DNA of 64,000 nt, from the NCBI RefSeq assembly GCF_000397205.1, contig NC_021237.1, positions 435,001 to 499,000 on the forward strand, written 5' to 3'. The stretch's first letter is position 1; the number at the start of each line of letters is the position of its first letter. The notes below the pieces were generated by a model. The model was given only the letters and a program-made list of their open reading frames with translations. It had not been told where the DNA came from and did not search any database. Made by a program: the position numbers and the translations under genes. This document shows positions 26,152 to 35,570 of the stretch, in pieces. The DNA comes from Pseudomonas protegens CHA0 (GTDB lineage Bacteria; Pseudomonadota; Gammaproteobacteria; Pseudomonadales; Pseudomonadaceae).

Positions 26152-26211
26152 AGGAGCCGGCTGGCCGGCGAAGGCGCTCGTGAGAATGCTTTCGCCGGCC
26201 AGCCGGCTCCT
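26152..26211. repeat. REPIN-like inverted repeat between convergent blc and hutF
   Basis: Two perfect 21-bp arms (26152-26172 and 26191-26211) with an AGGAGCCGGCTGGCCGGCGAA core surround an 18-nt spacer. It follows the lipocalin stop and precedes the hutF stop, and probably helps end both transcripts. Confidence 0.8.
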
Positions 26212-26222
26212 ACAGGTCGGGG

Positions 26223-27587
26223 TTAGTTGAGCAGGTCACGCAGGACCTGGGTGAAGGCCCGGCTGCTGTCTTCTTCGGCGGCGTGACGCCCGTCGCGCAC
26301 GACCCACTGCCCACCCACCATCACATCGCGCACCTGACGGTCGCCGCCGGCGAACAGCCAGCGGTTGAGAATCCCGTCGCCGTCGGCGGTGGCCAGGTAG
26401 GGGTCGTTGCCATCCAGCACCAGCCAGTCGGCGCGGGTACCCACGGCCAGGGCGCCAATGCCTTGTCCCAGGGCCTGGGCCCCGCCATCCAGCGCGGCGT
26501 CGTACAGGGTCCGGCCGACCATGGGCTGGTCGGCGCGGTACAGGCGGTTGCGGCGCTGGTCCCGCAGGCGCTGGCCGTACTCCAGCCAGCGCAGTTCTTC
26601 CACCACGCTCAAGGACACATGGCTGTCGGAGCCGATGCCCAGGCGCCCGCCCTGGGCCAGGAAGTCCACCGCCGGGAAAATACCGTCGCCCAGGTTGGCC
26701 TCGGTGGTCAGGCACAGGCCGGCGATGGCCCGGCTTCTGGCCATGAGGCTGACTTCCTCGGGGTTGGCGTGGGTGGCGTGGACCAGGCACCAGCGCTGAT
26801 CCACCGCGACGTTTTCATACAGCCACTGCAATGGACGCCGGCCGCTCCAGCTCAGGCAGTCGTCGACTTCCTTCTGCTGCTCGGCGATGTGGATATGCAC
26901 CGGGCAATGGCGATCACTGGCAGCCAGCACTTCGCTGATCTGCTGTGGCGTGACCGCTCGCAACGAGTGAAAGCACAGGCCCAGTTGCTGGTTGGCCTGC
27001 TGCGCCAGCAGCGGCTGCAAGTGCTGTTGCAGCTTGAGGTAGTTTTCGGTGCTGTTGATGAAGCGGCGCTGGCCGTCATTCGGTGCCTGGCCACCAAAGC
27101 CTGCGTGGCTGTAGAGCACTGGCAGCAGGGTCAGGCCGATACCGCTGCCGGCGGCGGCCTGGCTGATGCGGCGGGACAGTTCGGCGGGGTCGGCGTAGGG
27201 CTTGCCGTCGCTGTCGTGATGCACGTAGTGGAATTCAGCTACCGAGGTGTAGCCGGCCTTGAGCATTTCGATATACAGCTGCCGGGCGATGACTTCCAAC
27301 TGCTCGGGATTGATCTTGCCCACCAGGCGGTACATCAGGTCGCGCCAGGTCCAGAAGCTGTCATTGGGGTTGCCGGCCACTTCCGCCAGCCCGGCCATGG
27401 CCCGCTGGAATGCATGGGAGTGCAGGTTGGGCATGCCCGGCAGCAGCGGGCCCTTGAGCCGTTCCGCGCCGTCTGCGCTGGCGTTGGCCTGGATCTGTGT
27501 CAGTTGGCCGTTAGCGCTGACTTCAAGGCGTACATGGTTGGCCCAGCCATCAGGCAGCAGTGCACGTTCGGCGAAAAAGGCGGACAT
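26223..27587 (-). CDS. hutF: Formimidoylglutamate deiminase
   Basis: This 454-residue amidohydrolase-superfamily enzyme converts N-formimidoyl-L-glutamate to N-formyl-L-glutamate plus ammonia. That is the first half of the HutF/HutG branch used by pseudomonads instead of direct HutG formiminase. Metal-binding motifs are MPNLHSHAFQRAMAG, HIAEQQKE, HATHANPEE, and SDSHVSLSVVEELRWLEYG carrying the conserved Asp. The gene is divergent from hutC; the intervening region holds a HutC operator and a CA motif. Confidence 0.96.
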   Translation of the reverse strand: MSAFFAERALLPDGWANHVRLEVSANGQLTQIQANASADGAERLKGPLLPGMPNLHSHAFQRAMAGLAEVAGNPNDSFWTWRDLMYRLVGKINPEQLEVIARQLYIEMLKAGYTSVAEFHYVHHDSDGKPYADPAELSRRISQAAAGSGIGLTLLPVLYSHAGFGGQAPNDGQRRFINSTENYLKLQQHLQPLLAQQANQQLGLCFHSLRAVTPQQISEVLAASDRHCPVHIHIAEQQKEVDDCLSWSGRRPLQWLYENVAVDQRWCLVHATHANPEEVSLMARSRAIAGLCLTTEANLGDGIFPAVDFLAQGGRLGIGSDSHVSLSVVEELRWLEYGQRLRDQRRNRLYRADQPMVGRTLYDAALDGGAQALGQGIGALAVGTRADWLVLDGNDPYLATADGDGILNRWLFAGGDRQVRDVMVGGQWVVRDGRHAAEEDSSRAFTQVLRDLLN

Positions 27588-27606
27588 GGTTCAAGCACCC
27601 TATCGT

Positions 27607-27614
27607 TTGTTATT
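27607..27614 (-). promoter_or_regulatory. Putative Hfq/Crc CA motif upstream of hutF
   Basis: The minus strand reads AATAACAA, a full match to AANAAYAA, 19 nt before the hutF ATG and directly next to the HutC operator. It can only act if the transcript starts upstream of 27614. Confidence 0.35.
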
Positions 27615-27624
27615 TGTATATACA
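27615..27624. promoter_or_regulatory. HutC operator in the hutF-hutC intergenic region
   Basis: TGTATATACA is a perfect 10-bp palindrome resembling the core of the CTTGTATGTACAAG site near hutU. Its position between the two divergent genes allows repression of hutF and autoregulation of hutC, relieved by urocanate as known for HutC. Confidence 0.7.
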
Positions 27625-27694
27625 TATACAGACGTTTGCCTGCCCGGTAAACTCCGGCAAGCTAGCCACCTTTATCGATCAACAAGGATTTCCT

Positions 27695-28444
27695 GTGCCG
27701 ACTCCGCCTGCCAAATCGCCGCTGGCTGCCCACTTGGGCGATAGTCCGGCGCCCTTGTACGCCCGCGTCAAACAGATGATCACCCAGCAGATCGAGAGCG
27801 GAAACTGGCCGCCGCACTACCGTGTTCCCTCGGAAAGCGAGCTGGTCAATCAGCTGGGTTTCAGCCGCATGACCATCAACCGCGCGCTGCGCGAGATGAC
27901 GGCCGAAGGCATGCTGGTGCGGATGCAGGGCGTGGGCACTTTCGTCGCCGAACCCAAGAGCCAGTCCGCCCTGTTCGAAGTGCACAACATTGCCGACGAG
28001 ATCGCGTCTCGCGGTCATCGCCACACCTGCCAGGTGATCACCCTGGGCGAGGAGGCCGCCGGTTCCGAGCGTGCCCTGGCCCTGGACATGCGTGAAGGGC
28101 AGAAGGTCTTCCACTCGCTGATCGTGCATTTCGAGAACGACATCCCGGTGCAGATCGAGGACCGTTTCGTCAACGCCCTGGTGGCGCCGGAGTACCTCAA
28201 GCAGGACTTCACCCTGCAGACTCCCTACGCCTATCTGTCCCAGGTCGCGCCCCTGACCGAGGGCGAGCATGTGGTGGAGGCGATTCTCGCCGAAGCCGAA
28301 GAATGCCGGCTGCTGCAGATCGAGCGGGGCGAGCCTTGCCTGCTGATTCGCCGTCGCACCTGGTCCGGGCGCCAGCCGGTGACCGCCGCGCGGCTGATCC
28401 ACCCCGGTTCCCGTCATCGTCTGGAAGGGCGCTTTCACAAATGA
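27695..28444 (+). CDS. hutC: Histidine utilisation repressor HutC (GntR family)
   Basis: I choose GTG 27695, preceded by AAGGA, giving 249 residues. Residues 20-90 form a GntR winged helix (YRVPSESELVNQLGFSRMTI), followed by a UTRA effector domain. HutC represses hut transcription by binding operators around the promoters and is released by urocanate. Two matching operators are seen, at 27615-27624 and 29335-29348. The hutC stop overlaps the hutD start (ATGA), so they are translationally coupled. Confidence 0.95.
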   Translation: MPTPPAKSPLAAHLGDSPAPLYARVKQMITQQIESGNWPPHYRVPSESELVNQLGFSRMTINRALREMTAEGMLVRMQGVGTFVAEPKSQSALFEVHNIADEIASRGHRHTCQVITLGEEAAGSERALALDMREGQKVFHSLIVHFENDIPVQIEDRFVNALVAPEYLKQDFTLQTPYAYLSQVAPLTEGEHVVEAILAEAEECRLLQIERGEPCLLIRRRTWSGRQPVTAARLIHPGSRHRLEGRFHK

Positions 28445-29013
28445 TCCAGCTCACCCATCTGCGTGCCGCCGACTACCCACGCATGCCCTGGAAAAACGGT
28501 GGAGGCAGCACCGAAGAGATTGCCCGGGATACCGGTGACGGCCTGGACGGTTTCGGCTGGCGCCTGTCGATTGCCGATATCGCCGAGTCCGGCGGGTTTT
28601 CCAGTTTTGCCGGTTACCAGCGGGTCATCACCGTGCTCCAGGGCGCGGGCATGCAACTGACCATCGATGGCGAGGATGTGCGGCCGCTGTTGCCTCTGGA
28701 CGCCTTTGCCTTCAGCGGCGCCAGCCAGGTCGATTGCACATTGCTGGAGGGGGCGATCCGCGACTTCAACCTGATCTATTGCCCACAGCGCTACGTCGCC
28801 CGTTTGCAGTGGCTCGATGGCCAGCAGCGGTTTTTCACCCAGGCGCACACCTTGTTGTTGTTCAGTGCTGCCGAGCAAGCCTGGGTGGATACCGGTAGCG
28901 CACCGGTGCAAGCACTGGGGCGTTATGACTGCCTGCGCCTGGAAGGCAATCGCGGGCTGCTGGAAGTCGCCCTGGACGGGCTGTGCTGCGTGATCGAACT
29001 CACCGCCCGCTGA
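28441..29013 (+). CDS. hutD: HutD family protein
   Basis: This 190-residue cupin-like protein starts at ATG 28441, overlapping the hutC stop by 4 bp. Typical HutD stretches are RMPWKNGGGSTEEIARDTG, FGWRLSIADIAESGGFSSFA and GYQRVITVLQGAGMQL. HutD is not an enzyme of the pathway; in fluorescent pseudomonads it has been proposed to limit excessive hut activity, possibly by sensing an intermediate. The gene is followed by a 404-bp control region before hutU. Confidence 0.93.
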   Translation: MIQLTHLRAADYPRMPWKNGGGSTEEIARDTGDGLDGFGWRLSIADIAESGGFSSFAGYQRVITVLQGAGMQLTIDGEDVRPLLPLDAFAFSGASQVDCTLLEGAIRDFNLIYCPQRYVARLQWLDGQQRFFTQAHTLLLFSAAEQAWVDTGSAPVQALGRYDCLRLEGNRGLLEVALDGLCCVIELTAR

Positions 29014-29157
29014 TTCATCACGTCTTGCCGCAGGCCGGGATACGGCCTGCGGATGCTGCAAACCTCCTTTCTTTATTCGTGCTTGGTTGCCCTCGGCTTC
29101 GTGCGGGGTCCTGCGTGCCTGCGCCGGCGCGCCTGCTGTTTCTTGCGCGCACTCATT

Positions 29158-29203
29158 TGTTACCGAACGCCCCAGCTCGGCGCAAAAGCCCATCCTGGTA
29201 ACA
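29158..29203 (+). promoter_or_regulatory. Possible CbrB-type enhancer arms upstream of hutU
   Basis: TGTTACC (29158-29164) and GGTAACA (29197-29203) are perfect inverted arms, centred about 160 bp upstream of the predicted hutU start. TGTTAC/GTAACA are, as I recall, the half-sites described for CbrB, but the spacing here (34 nt between hexamers) is 20 nt longer than the reported 14. I see nothing else to annotate in 29014-29157. Confidence 0.4.
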
Positions 29204-29314
29204 GCCGCGCGCGTGGCAAAAAACCTTCGCTGAAAATTTATCTTTGGTTGAAAGCCCCGTTCTACAAGGCCTGCGATGTGTTCGTCAGGTTTATGAGAAT
29301 GATCTCAAGGGAGT

Positions 29315-29330
29315 TGGCCGCTTGATTGCA
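29315..29330 (+). promoter_or_regulatory. Sigma-54 promoter of hutU
   Basis: TGGCCG-CTTGA-TTGC keeps GG and GC 10 bp apart, the -24/-12 pattern. The predicted start is near 29341, inside the HutC operator. Sigma-54 dependence of hutU through CbrB/NtrC is known in fluorescent pseudomonads. Confidence 0.78.
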
Positions 29331-29334
29331 TATG

Positions 29335-29348
29335 CTTGTATGTACAAG
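29335..29348. promoter_or_regulatory. HutC operator over the hutU transcription start
   Basis: CTTGTATGTACAAG has perfect 6-bp arms around a central TG and agrees with the HutC site described in Pseudomonas. It starts 5 bp after the sigma-54 promoter and overlaps the predicted +1, so bound HutC would block the start directly. Confidence 0.85.
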
Positions 29349-29417
29349 TAAATATGTGTGCGTAAGAGTCGATGGAATCCTCTTCGCACCTTGGACTCAT
29401 CGCCGAGGAGTTTTTCC

Positions 29418-31100
29418 GTGACCGACAGCAAGCCAACTAAATACCGTAACGTCGAAATCCGTGCTGCACGCGGCAACAAGCTGACCGCCAAGAGCTGGCT
29501 GACCGAAGCGCCGCTGCGCATGCTGATGAACAACCTCGACCCGGAAGTTGCCGAGAATCCCAAGGAACTGGTGGTGTACGGCGGCATCGGCCGCGCGGCG
29601 CGCAACTGGGAGTGCTACGACAAGATCGTCGAGGCCCTGACCCATCTGAATGACGACGAAACCCTGCTGGTGCAGTCCGGCAAGCCGGTGGGCGTGTTCA
29701 AGACCCACAGCAACGCCCCGCGGGTACTGATCGCCAACTCCAACCTGGTGCCGCACTGGGCCAGCTGGGAACACTTCAACGAACTGGATGCCAAGGGCCT
29801 GGCCATGTACGGCCAGATGACCGCCGGCAGCTGGATCTACATCGGCAGCCAGGGCATCGTCCAGGGCACCTATGAAACCTTCGTCGAAGCCGGCCGCCAG
29901 CATTACGATTCCAACCTCAAGGGCCGTTGGGTGCTGACTGCCGGTCTGGGTGGCATGGGCGGTGCCCAGCCACTGGCCGCGACCCTGGCCGGAGCCTGCT
30001 CGCTGAACATCGAGTGCCAGCAGACCAGCATCGACTTCCGCCTCAAGACCCGCTACGTCGACGAGCAGGCCACCGACCTGGACGACGCCCTGGCGCGGAT
30101 CAAGAAATACACCGCCGAAGGCCGTGCCATCTCCATTGCCCTGTGCGGCAACGCTGCCGAGATCCTGCCGGAACTGGTACGCCGCGGCGTGCGCCCGGAC
30201 ATGGTCACCGACCAGACCAGCGCCCACGACCCGCTGAACGGCTACCTGCCCAAGGGCTGGACCTGGGAGCAGTACCGTGACCGCGCCCAGACCGAGCCGG
30301 CGGCGGTGATCAAGGCGGCCAAGCAGTCCATGGCCGTGCACGTCCAAGCCATGCTGGACTTCCAGAAAATGGGGGTTCCGACCTTCGACTACGGCAACAA
30401 CATCCGCCAGATGGCCCAGGAAGAGGGCGTGGAAAACGCTTTCGACTTCCCCGGCTTCGTCCCGGCCTATATCCGTCCGCTGTTCTGCCGTGGCATCGGC
30501 CCGTTCCGCTGGGCGGCGCTGTCCGGCGACCCGCAGGACATCTACAAGACCGACGCCAAGGTCAAGGAACTGATCCCCGACGACGCCCACCTGCACAACT
30601 GGCTGGACATGGCGCGCGAGCGCATCAGCTTCCAGGGCTTGCCGGCACGGATCTGCTGGGTTGGCCTGGGCCTGCGCGCCAAGCTCGGCCTGGCCTTCAA
30701 CGAAATGGTCCGCAGCGGCGAGCTGTCGGCACCGATCGTCATCGGTCGCGACCACCTGGACTCCGGTTCCGTGGCCAGCCCGAACCGTGAAACCGAATCC
30801 ATGCAGGACGGTTCCGATGCCGTATCCGACTGGCCGCTGCTCAATGCCCTGTTGAACACCGCCAGTGGCGCGACCTGGGTTTCCCTGCACCACGGCGGCG
30901 GCGTCGGCATGGGCTTCTCCCAGCATTCGGGGATGGTGATCGTCTGCGACGGCACCGATGAAGCGGCCGAGCGTATTGCCCGGGTGCTGCACAACGACCC
31001 GGCCACTGGGGTGATGCGTCACGCCGATGCCGGCTACCAGATCGCCATCGATTGCGCCAAGGAACAGGGCCTGAATCTGCCGATGATCACCGGCAAGTAA
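29418..31100 (+). CDS. hutU: Urocanate hydratase
   Basis: GTG 29418 with GAGGAG upstream gives 560 residues, the normal length; an ATG at 29358 would add unconserved codons. The enzyme converts urocanate to imidazolonepropionate with tightly bound NAD+. The NAD-binding segment [18 protein letters not shown] and the family regions [14 protein letters not shown] and [20 protein letters not shown] are intact. It is the first gene of the main hut operon and is controlled by a sigma-54 promoter with an overlapping HutC operator. Confidence 0.97.
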   Translation: MTDSKPTKYRNVEIRAARGNKLTAKSWLTEAPLRMLMNNLDPEVAENPKELVVYGGIGRAARNWECYDKIVEALTHLNDDETLLVQSGKPVGVFKTHSNAPRVLIANSNLVPHWASWEHFNELDAKGLAMYGQMTAGSWIYIGSQGIVQGTYETFVEAGRQHYDSNLKGRWVLTAGLGGMGGAQPLAATLAGACSLNIECQQTSIDFRLKTRYVDEQATDLDDALARIKKYTAEGRAISIALCGNAAEILPELVRRGVRPDMVTDQTSAHDPLNGYLPKGWTWEQYRDRAQTEPAAVIKAAKQSMAVHVQAMLDFQKMGVPTFDYGNNIRQMAQEEGVENAFDFPGFVPAYIRPLFCRGIGPFRWAALSGDPQDIYKTDAKVKELIPDDAHLHNWLDMARERISFQGLPARICWVGLGLRAKLGLAFNEMVRSGELSAPIVIGRDHLDSGSVASPNRETESMQDGSDAVSDWPLLNALLNTASGATWVSLHHGGGVGMGFSQHSGMVIVCDGTDEAAERIARVLHNDPATGVMRHADAGYQIAIDCAKEQGLNLPMITGK

Positions 31101-31110
31101 CCACCGCTCT

Positions 31111-31190
31111 CTGTAGGAGCCAGCTTGCTGGCCAAGCATGCACCGCGGTGCATCAGGCACACCGCCTCGCAAGCCCGCTCGCTCCTACAG
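31111..31190. repeat. REPIN-like element between hutU and the NCS1 permease gene
   Basis: CTGTAGGAGC (31111-31120) with adjoining CAGCTTGCT, and the inverse GCTCCTACAG (31181-31190), form the two REP ends about 80 bp apart. The TGTAGGAGC core recurs at 35517, 42349, 49709 and 51519. Confidence 0.7.
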
Positions 31191-31229
31191 GGGAAATCGT
31201 CTGCAGTGCCCACTAGAGGTTCGACGTCC

Positions 31230-32699
31230 ATGGCTTTAGCGAATGATCGTGCAAGCAACAAACCGTTGATCGAAAGGCGTTCGATCGACTACATCCCGGA
31301 AGCGGAAAGACACGGTCGTCTCTTGAGTCAATTCACCCTGTGGTTGGGCGCCAACCTGCAGATCACCGCCATTGTCACCGGCGCCCTGGCAGTGGTCCTG
31401 GGCGGTGATGTGTTCTGGTCGCTGATCGGCTTGCTGGTCGGTCAGTTGCTGGGGGGCGGGGTCATGGCCCTGCATGCCGCCCAGGGCCCGCAACTGGGGC
31501 TGCCGCAGATGATCTCCAGCCGCGTGCAGTTCGGCGTGTACGGTGCGGTGATTCCCCTGGTGCTGGTGTGCCTGATGTACGTCGGCTTTTCCGCCAGCGG
31601 TTCGCTGCTGGCGGGGCAGGCTGTGGCGCAACTGCTGCACGTCGAAGACTGGGCCGGCATCTTGCTGTTCGCCGGCTCGATCATGGTCTTCACCATTTTC
31701 GGCTACCGGGTCATCCACGGCATCGGGCGGATCGCCAGCGTGCTTGGCGTGGTGGCCTTCATCTACCTGTTCTACAAGCTGCTGGCAGGCAACGACATCG
31801 CGGCCCTGCTCGGCAACAAGCATTTTTCCCTGGCCAGCTTCCTGCTGGCGGTATCGCTGTCGGCCTCCTGGCAGATCGCCTTCGGCCCTTATGTGGCGGA
31901 CTACTCGCGCTACCTGCCGCGCAGCACCTCGGCGGCGAAAACCTTCTGGGCCGTAGGCCTGGGTTCGGTGATCGGGGCCCAGGCCGCGATGGTCTTCGGG
32001 GTCTTCGCGGCGGCCCTGGCCGGGTCCCAGTTCGCCCACCACGAGGTGTCGTTCATCGTCAGCCTCGGCGGTACCGGTATCGTCGCCGGCCTGCTGTATT
32101 TCGCCGTGGCCTTCGGCAAGGTCACGGTGACCACGCTGAATGCCTACGGCAGCTTCATGTCGATCGCCACCATCATCAGCGGCTTTCGCGGCAGCCGGCA
32201 TATCGGCAGCGGTGTGCGCCTGTTCTACATCTTCATCATGGTCTCGCTTGCCGCCACCCTGGCACTGTTGGGCAAGGATTCGTTCCTCAAGGATTTCTCC
32301 GCCTTCATCCTGTTCCTGCTGGCGTTCTTCACGCCCTGGAGTGCGATCAACCTGGTGGATTTCTACTGCATTACCAAGGAGCGCTATGACATCCCCGCGC
32401 TGTCCAATCCGGACGGTCGCTACGGCCGCTGGAATGTCATGGGCATCAGTATCTATGTGTTCGGCGTGCTGATTCAGATGCCGTTCATTTCCACCCACTT
32501 CTACACCGGCCCCCTGGTGGCGAGCCTCGGAGATACCGACATCTCCTGGATCATCGGCCTGGTGGTGCCCGCGGCGTTGTACTACGCCTGTGCGAAGAAG
32601 TGGCATGGCGCGGTGCCCGAGCACCTGATCCTGCCAATAGAGCAGGGCGCGCCCACCGAACAAAAAACGAGTGGGACCACCCGCGCTGCAGCGGTATGA
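31230..32699 (+). CDS. hutTu: NCS1-family permease, probable urocanate transporter
   Basis: The 489-residue, 12-helix inner-membrane protein of the NCS1 (cytosine/purine/hydantoin permease) family starts at ATG 31230 after AGAGG. The family motif region LWLGANLQITAIVTGALAV is visible in TM1. In P. fluorescens SBW25 one hut-linked permease transports urocanate; membership in NCS1 and the position right after hutU make this the best candidate here. Assignment of the substrate is by synteny, not by binding-site residues. A cytosine or allantoin permease role is unlikely because no codA-type gene is adjacent. Confidence 0.8.
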   Translation: MALANDRASNKPLIERRSIDYIPEAERHGRLLSQFTLWLGANLQITAIVTGALAVVLGGDVFWSLIGLLVGQLLGGGVMALHAAQGPQLGLPQMISSRVQFGVYGAVIPLVLVCLMYVGFSASGSLLAGQAVAQLLHVEDWAGILLFAGSIMVFTIFGYRVIHGIGRIASVLGVVAFIYLFYKLLAGNDIAALLGNKHFSLASFLLAVSLSASWQIAFGPYVADYSRYLPRSTSAAKTFWAVGLGSVIGAQAAMVFGVFAAALAGSQFAHHEVSFIVSLGGTGIVAGLLYFAVAFGKVTVTTLNAYGSFMSIATIISGFRGSRHIGSGVRLFYIFIMVSLAATLALLGKDSFLKDFSAFILFLLAFFTPWSAINLVDFYCITKERYDIPALSNPDGRYGRWNVMGISIYVFGVLIQMPFISTHFYTGPLVASLGDTDISWIIGLVVPAALYYACAKKWHGAVPEHLILPIEQGAPTEQKTSGTTRAAAV

Positions 32700-32774
32700 G
32701 TCTTGATTGGACGTGGACAGGGCTGGATGCCTCTTAACTGCCGTAAGCCAACTCATGATTAGGAGCGTCACACA

Positions 32775-33740
32775 ATGAAAATGCATAAGACCCTGCTGAC
32801 CACGTTGCTGTCCATGGGCCTGCTGGTCGCTTCCGGCGCCCAGGCCGCGGGCTGGTGCGAGTCGGGCAAGGCGGTGAAGTTCGCCGGCCTGAACTGGGAA
32901 AGCGGCATGTTGCTGACCGACGTGCTGCAACTGGTCCTGGAGAAGGGCTACGGCTGCAAGACCGACAGCCTGCCGGGCAACTCCATCACCATGGAAAACG
33001 CCCTGGGCAGCAATGACATCCAGATCTTCGCCGAAGAGTGGGTGGGCCGCAGCGAGGTGTGGAACAAGGCCGAGAAGGCCGGCAAGGTGGTGGGCGTCGG
33101 CGCGCCGGTGGTGGGTGCTGTCGAAGGCTGGTACGTCCCGCGCTACGTGATCGAAGGCGACGCCAAGCGCAAGCTCGAAGCCAAGGCCCCGGACCTGAAG
33201 AACATTGCCGACCTGGGCAAGTACGCCAGCGTGTTCAAGGACCCGGAAGAACCGAGCAAGGGGCGTTTCTACAACTGCCCGGCGGGCTGGACCTGCGAGC
33301 TGGACAACAGCGAGATGCTCAAGAGCTACGGCCTGGAAAGCAGCTACACCAACTTCCGCCCGGGCACCGGCCCGGCCCTGGATGCGGCGGTACTGTCGAG
33401 CTACAAGCGCGGCGAGCCGATCCTCTTCTACTACTGGTCGCCGACCCCTCTGATGGGCCAGGTGGACCTGGTCAAGCTCGATGAGAAACCTGGCGTCGAC
33501 AAGAGCGTGAGCATCAAGGTCGGCTTGTCCAGAGTCTTCCACGACGAGGCCCCGGAGCTGGTGGCGGTACTGGAAAAGGTCAACCTGCCGATCGACCTGC
33601 TCAACCAGAATCTGGCGCGCATGAGCCGTGAGCGCATCGAGTCGCCGAAACTGGCGAAACTCTTTCTCAAGGAACATCCTGAAGTCTGGCACCCATGGGT
33701 CAGTGAAGAGGCCGCCGGGAAAATCGACGCGGCCCTGTAG
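32775..33740 (+). CDS. hutX: Histidine ABC transporter, substrate-binding protein
   Basis: The 321-residue periplasmic protein has a signal peptide (ending GAQAA) and an OpuAC/ProX-type binding domain: FAGLNWESGMLLTDVLQLVL, GSNDIQIFAEEWVGR, and RGEPILFYYWSPTPLMGQ with an aromatic WSP segment. The glycine-betaine-type family is used in hut loci for histidine uptake (HutXWV). It is followed by the permease and ATPase genes in the order X-W-V. Confidence 0.9.
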   Translation: MKMHKTLLTTLLSMGLLVASGAQAAGWCESGKAVKFAGLNWESGMLLTDVLQLVLEKGYGCKTDSLPGNSITMENALGSNDIQIFAEEWVGRSEVWNKAEKAGKVVGVGAPVVGAVEGWYVPRYVIEGDAKRKLEAKAPDLKNIADLGKYASVFKDPEEPSKGRFYNCPAGWTCELDNSEMLKSYGLESSYTNFRPGTGPALDAAVLSSYKRGEPILFYYWSPTPLMGQVDLVKLDEKPGVDKSVSIKVGLSRVFHDEAPELVAVLEKVNLPIDLLNQNLARMSRERIESPKLAKLFLKEHPEVWHPWVSEEAAGKIDAAL

Positions 33741-33811
33741 CCCGGGCTTTTCCGGCGGCTCCAAGGGCCGTCGGGAACCGGACAGCAACCTCCTTTGAGC
33801 GAGAGTTTCCT

Positions 33812-34663
33812 ATGTTTCCAGAAAGCTTCACGTTTTCCATCGCCGATTGGGTCAACGGCTGGGTCGACGCCCTGGTGACCCATTATGGCGATGTGTTCCG
33901 GCACATTTCCGACACCCTGCTGTGGGCCATCGTCAACCTCGAAGGCCTGCTGCGCATGGCGCCCTGGTGGCTGATGCTGGCGATTGTCGGCGGTATCGCC
34001 TGGCACGCCACCCGCAAGCTGCTGACCACCGCGGTGATCGTCGGCCTGCTGTTCCTGGTGGGCGCGGTGGGTCTGTGGGACAAGCTGATGCAGACCCTGG
34101 CGCTGATGCTGGTGGCCACCCTGATCTCGGTGCTGATCGGCATCCCCCTGGGGATCCTCTCGGCCCGCAGCAACCGCCTGCGCTCAGTGCTGATGCCGCT
34201 CTTGGACATCATGCAGACCATGCCCAGCTTCGTGTACCTGATCCCGGTGCTGATGCTGTTCGGCCTGGGCAAGGTGCCGGCGATCTTCGCTACGGTGATC
34301 TACGCCGCGCCGCCCTTGATCCGCCTCACCGACCTGGGGATCCGCCAGGTGGACGGCGAGGTGATGGAGGCGATCAACGCCTTCGGCGCCAACCGCTGGC
34401 AGCAGCTGTTCGGTGTGCAACTGCCCCTGGCCCTGCCGAGCATCATGGCCGGGATCAACCAGACCACGATGATGGCCCTGTCGATGGTGGTGATCGCCTC
34501 GATGATCGGTGCCCGTGGCCTGGGCGAGGATGTGCTGGTGGGGATCCAGACCCTCAACGTCGGGCGCGGCCTGGAAGCGGGGCTGGCGATCGTGATTCTG
34601 GCGGTGGTGATCGACCGCATTACCCAGGCCTACGGTCGTCCGCGCCATGAGGTGAGCAAATGA
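33812..34663 (+). CDS. hutW: Histidine ABC transporter, permease
   Basis: The 283-residue inner-membrane protein of the ProW/OpuAB type has about six helices. The EAA loop [22 protein letters not shown], which contacts the ATPase, is intact. It ends with a 4-bp overlap with hutV (ATGA). Together with HutX and HutV it imports histidine. Confidence 0.92.
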   Translation: MFPESFTFSIADWVNGWVDALVTHYGDVFRHISDTLLWAIVNLEGLLRMAPWWLMLAIVGGIAWHATRKLLTTAVIVGLLFLVGAVGLWDKLMQTLALMLVATLISVLIGIPLGILSARSNRLRSVLMPLLDIMQTMPSFVYLIPVLMLFGLGKVPAIFATVIYAAPPLIRLTDLGIRQVDGEVMEAINAFGANRWQQLFGVQLPLALPSIMAGINQTTMMALSMVVIASMIGARGLGEDVLVGIQTLNVGRGLEAGLAIVILAVVIDRITQAYGRPRHEVSK

Positions 34664-35490
34664 GCAGCGCTGCCATCAGCAAGATCGAAGTGAGGAACGT
34701 CTTCAAGATTTTCGGCAGTCGCCCTGCCGATGCCCTGGCGATGATCCGCCAAGGCAAGGGCAAGGACCAGGTGCTGGCCGAGACCGGCTGTGTGGTCGGG
34801 GTCAACGACCTGTCCCTGAGCATCGGCACCGGCGAGATCTTCGTCATCATGGGCCTGTCCGGCTCTGGCAAGTCGACCCTGGTGCGCCACTTCAACCGCC
34901 TGATCGACCCCACCAGCGGCGCGATCCTGGTGGACGGCGAGGACATCCTGCAATACGACATGGAGGCCCTGCGCCAGTTTCGCCGGCACAAGATCAGCAT
35001 GGTGTTCCAGAGCTTCGGCCTGCTGCCCCACCGCAATGTGCAGGACAATGTTGCCTACGGCCTCAAGGTGCGCGGCGAGAGCAAGGCACTGTGTGCCGAG
35101 CGTGCCTTGCACTGGATCAACACCGTGGGCCTCAAGGGCTACGAGAACAAGTACCCGCACCAGCTGTCCGGCGGCATGCGCCAGCGGGTCGGCCTGGCCC
35201 GGGCCCTGGCGGCGGACACCGACATCATTCTCATGGACGAGGCCTTCAGCGCCCTCGACCCGCTGATCCGCGCAGAAATGCAGGACCAGTTGCTGGAGCT
35301 GCAGAAGACGCTGCACAAGACCATCGTCTTCATCACCCATGACCTGGACGAGGCCGTGCGCATCGGCAACCGCATCGCGATCCTCAAGGACGGCCGCCTG
35401 ATCCAGGTGGGCACGCCCAGGGAGATCCTGCATTCACCGGCGGATGAGTACGTCGACCGTTTCGTCCAGCGTCGTGCCGCGACGGTGTAG
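34660..35490 (+). CDS. hutV: Histidine ABC transporter, ATP-binding protein
   Basis: The 276-residue ATPase has Walker [11 protein letters not shown]-loop [11 protein letters not shown], signature [12 protein letters not shown], Walker [13 protein letters not shown] and switch His in FITHDLDEA. It belongs to the ProV/OpuAA group but lacks the C-terminal CBS pair found in osmoprotectant transporters, which fits a nutrient rather than an osmotic role. It overlaps hutW by 4 bp. Confidence 0.94.
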   Translation: MSSAAISKIEVRNVFKIFGSRPADALAMIRQGKGKDQVLAETGCVVGVNDLSLSIGTGEIFVIMGLSGSGKSTLVRHFNRLIDPTSGAILVDGEDILQYDMEALRQFRRHKISMVFQSFGLLPHRNVQDNVAYGLKVRGESKALCAERALHWINTVGLKGYENKYPHQLSGGMRQRVGLARALAADTDIILMDEAFSALDPLIRAEMQDQLLELQKTLHKTIVFITHDLDEAVRIGNRIAILKDGRLIQVGTPREILHSPADEYVDRFVQRRAATV

Positions 35491-35516
35491 TTCAACAGCC
35501 CACAAGCCCCGGGCCC

Positions 35517-35540
35517 GTAGGAGCTGGCTTGCCAGCGAAG
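35517..35540. repeat. Single REP-like sequence between hutV and hutH1
   Basis: The core GTAGGAGCTGGCTTGCCAGC has an internal CTGGC/GCCAG hairpin and is the same type as the paired repeats elsewhere in this window. No inverted partner is nearby. Confidence 0.65.
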
Positions 35541-35570
35541 AGGCCCCCGGATTTCACCACGAGGTTAACG

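Noticed and set aside
29214..29230. TGGCAAAAAACCTTCGC as a sigma-54 promoter for hutU
   Set aside because: GG and GC are 12 bp apart instead of 10. The element at 29315-29330 fits properly.
29053..29325. 90-codon open frame in the hutD-hutU gap
   Set aside because: It ends inside the sigma-54 promoter, is Arg/Cys-rich without family features, and lacks a ribosome binding site.
31236..33788. 850-codon open frame antisense to the NCS1 permease and hutX
   Set aside because: It spans two confident sense genes and their gap and shows no protein family features.
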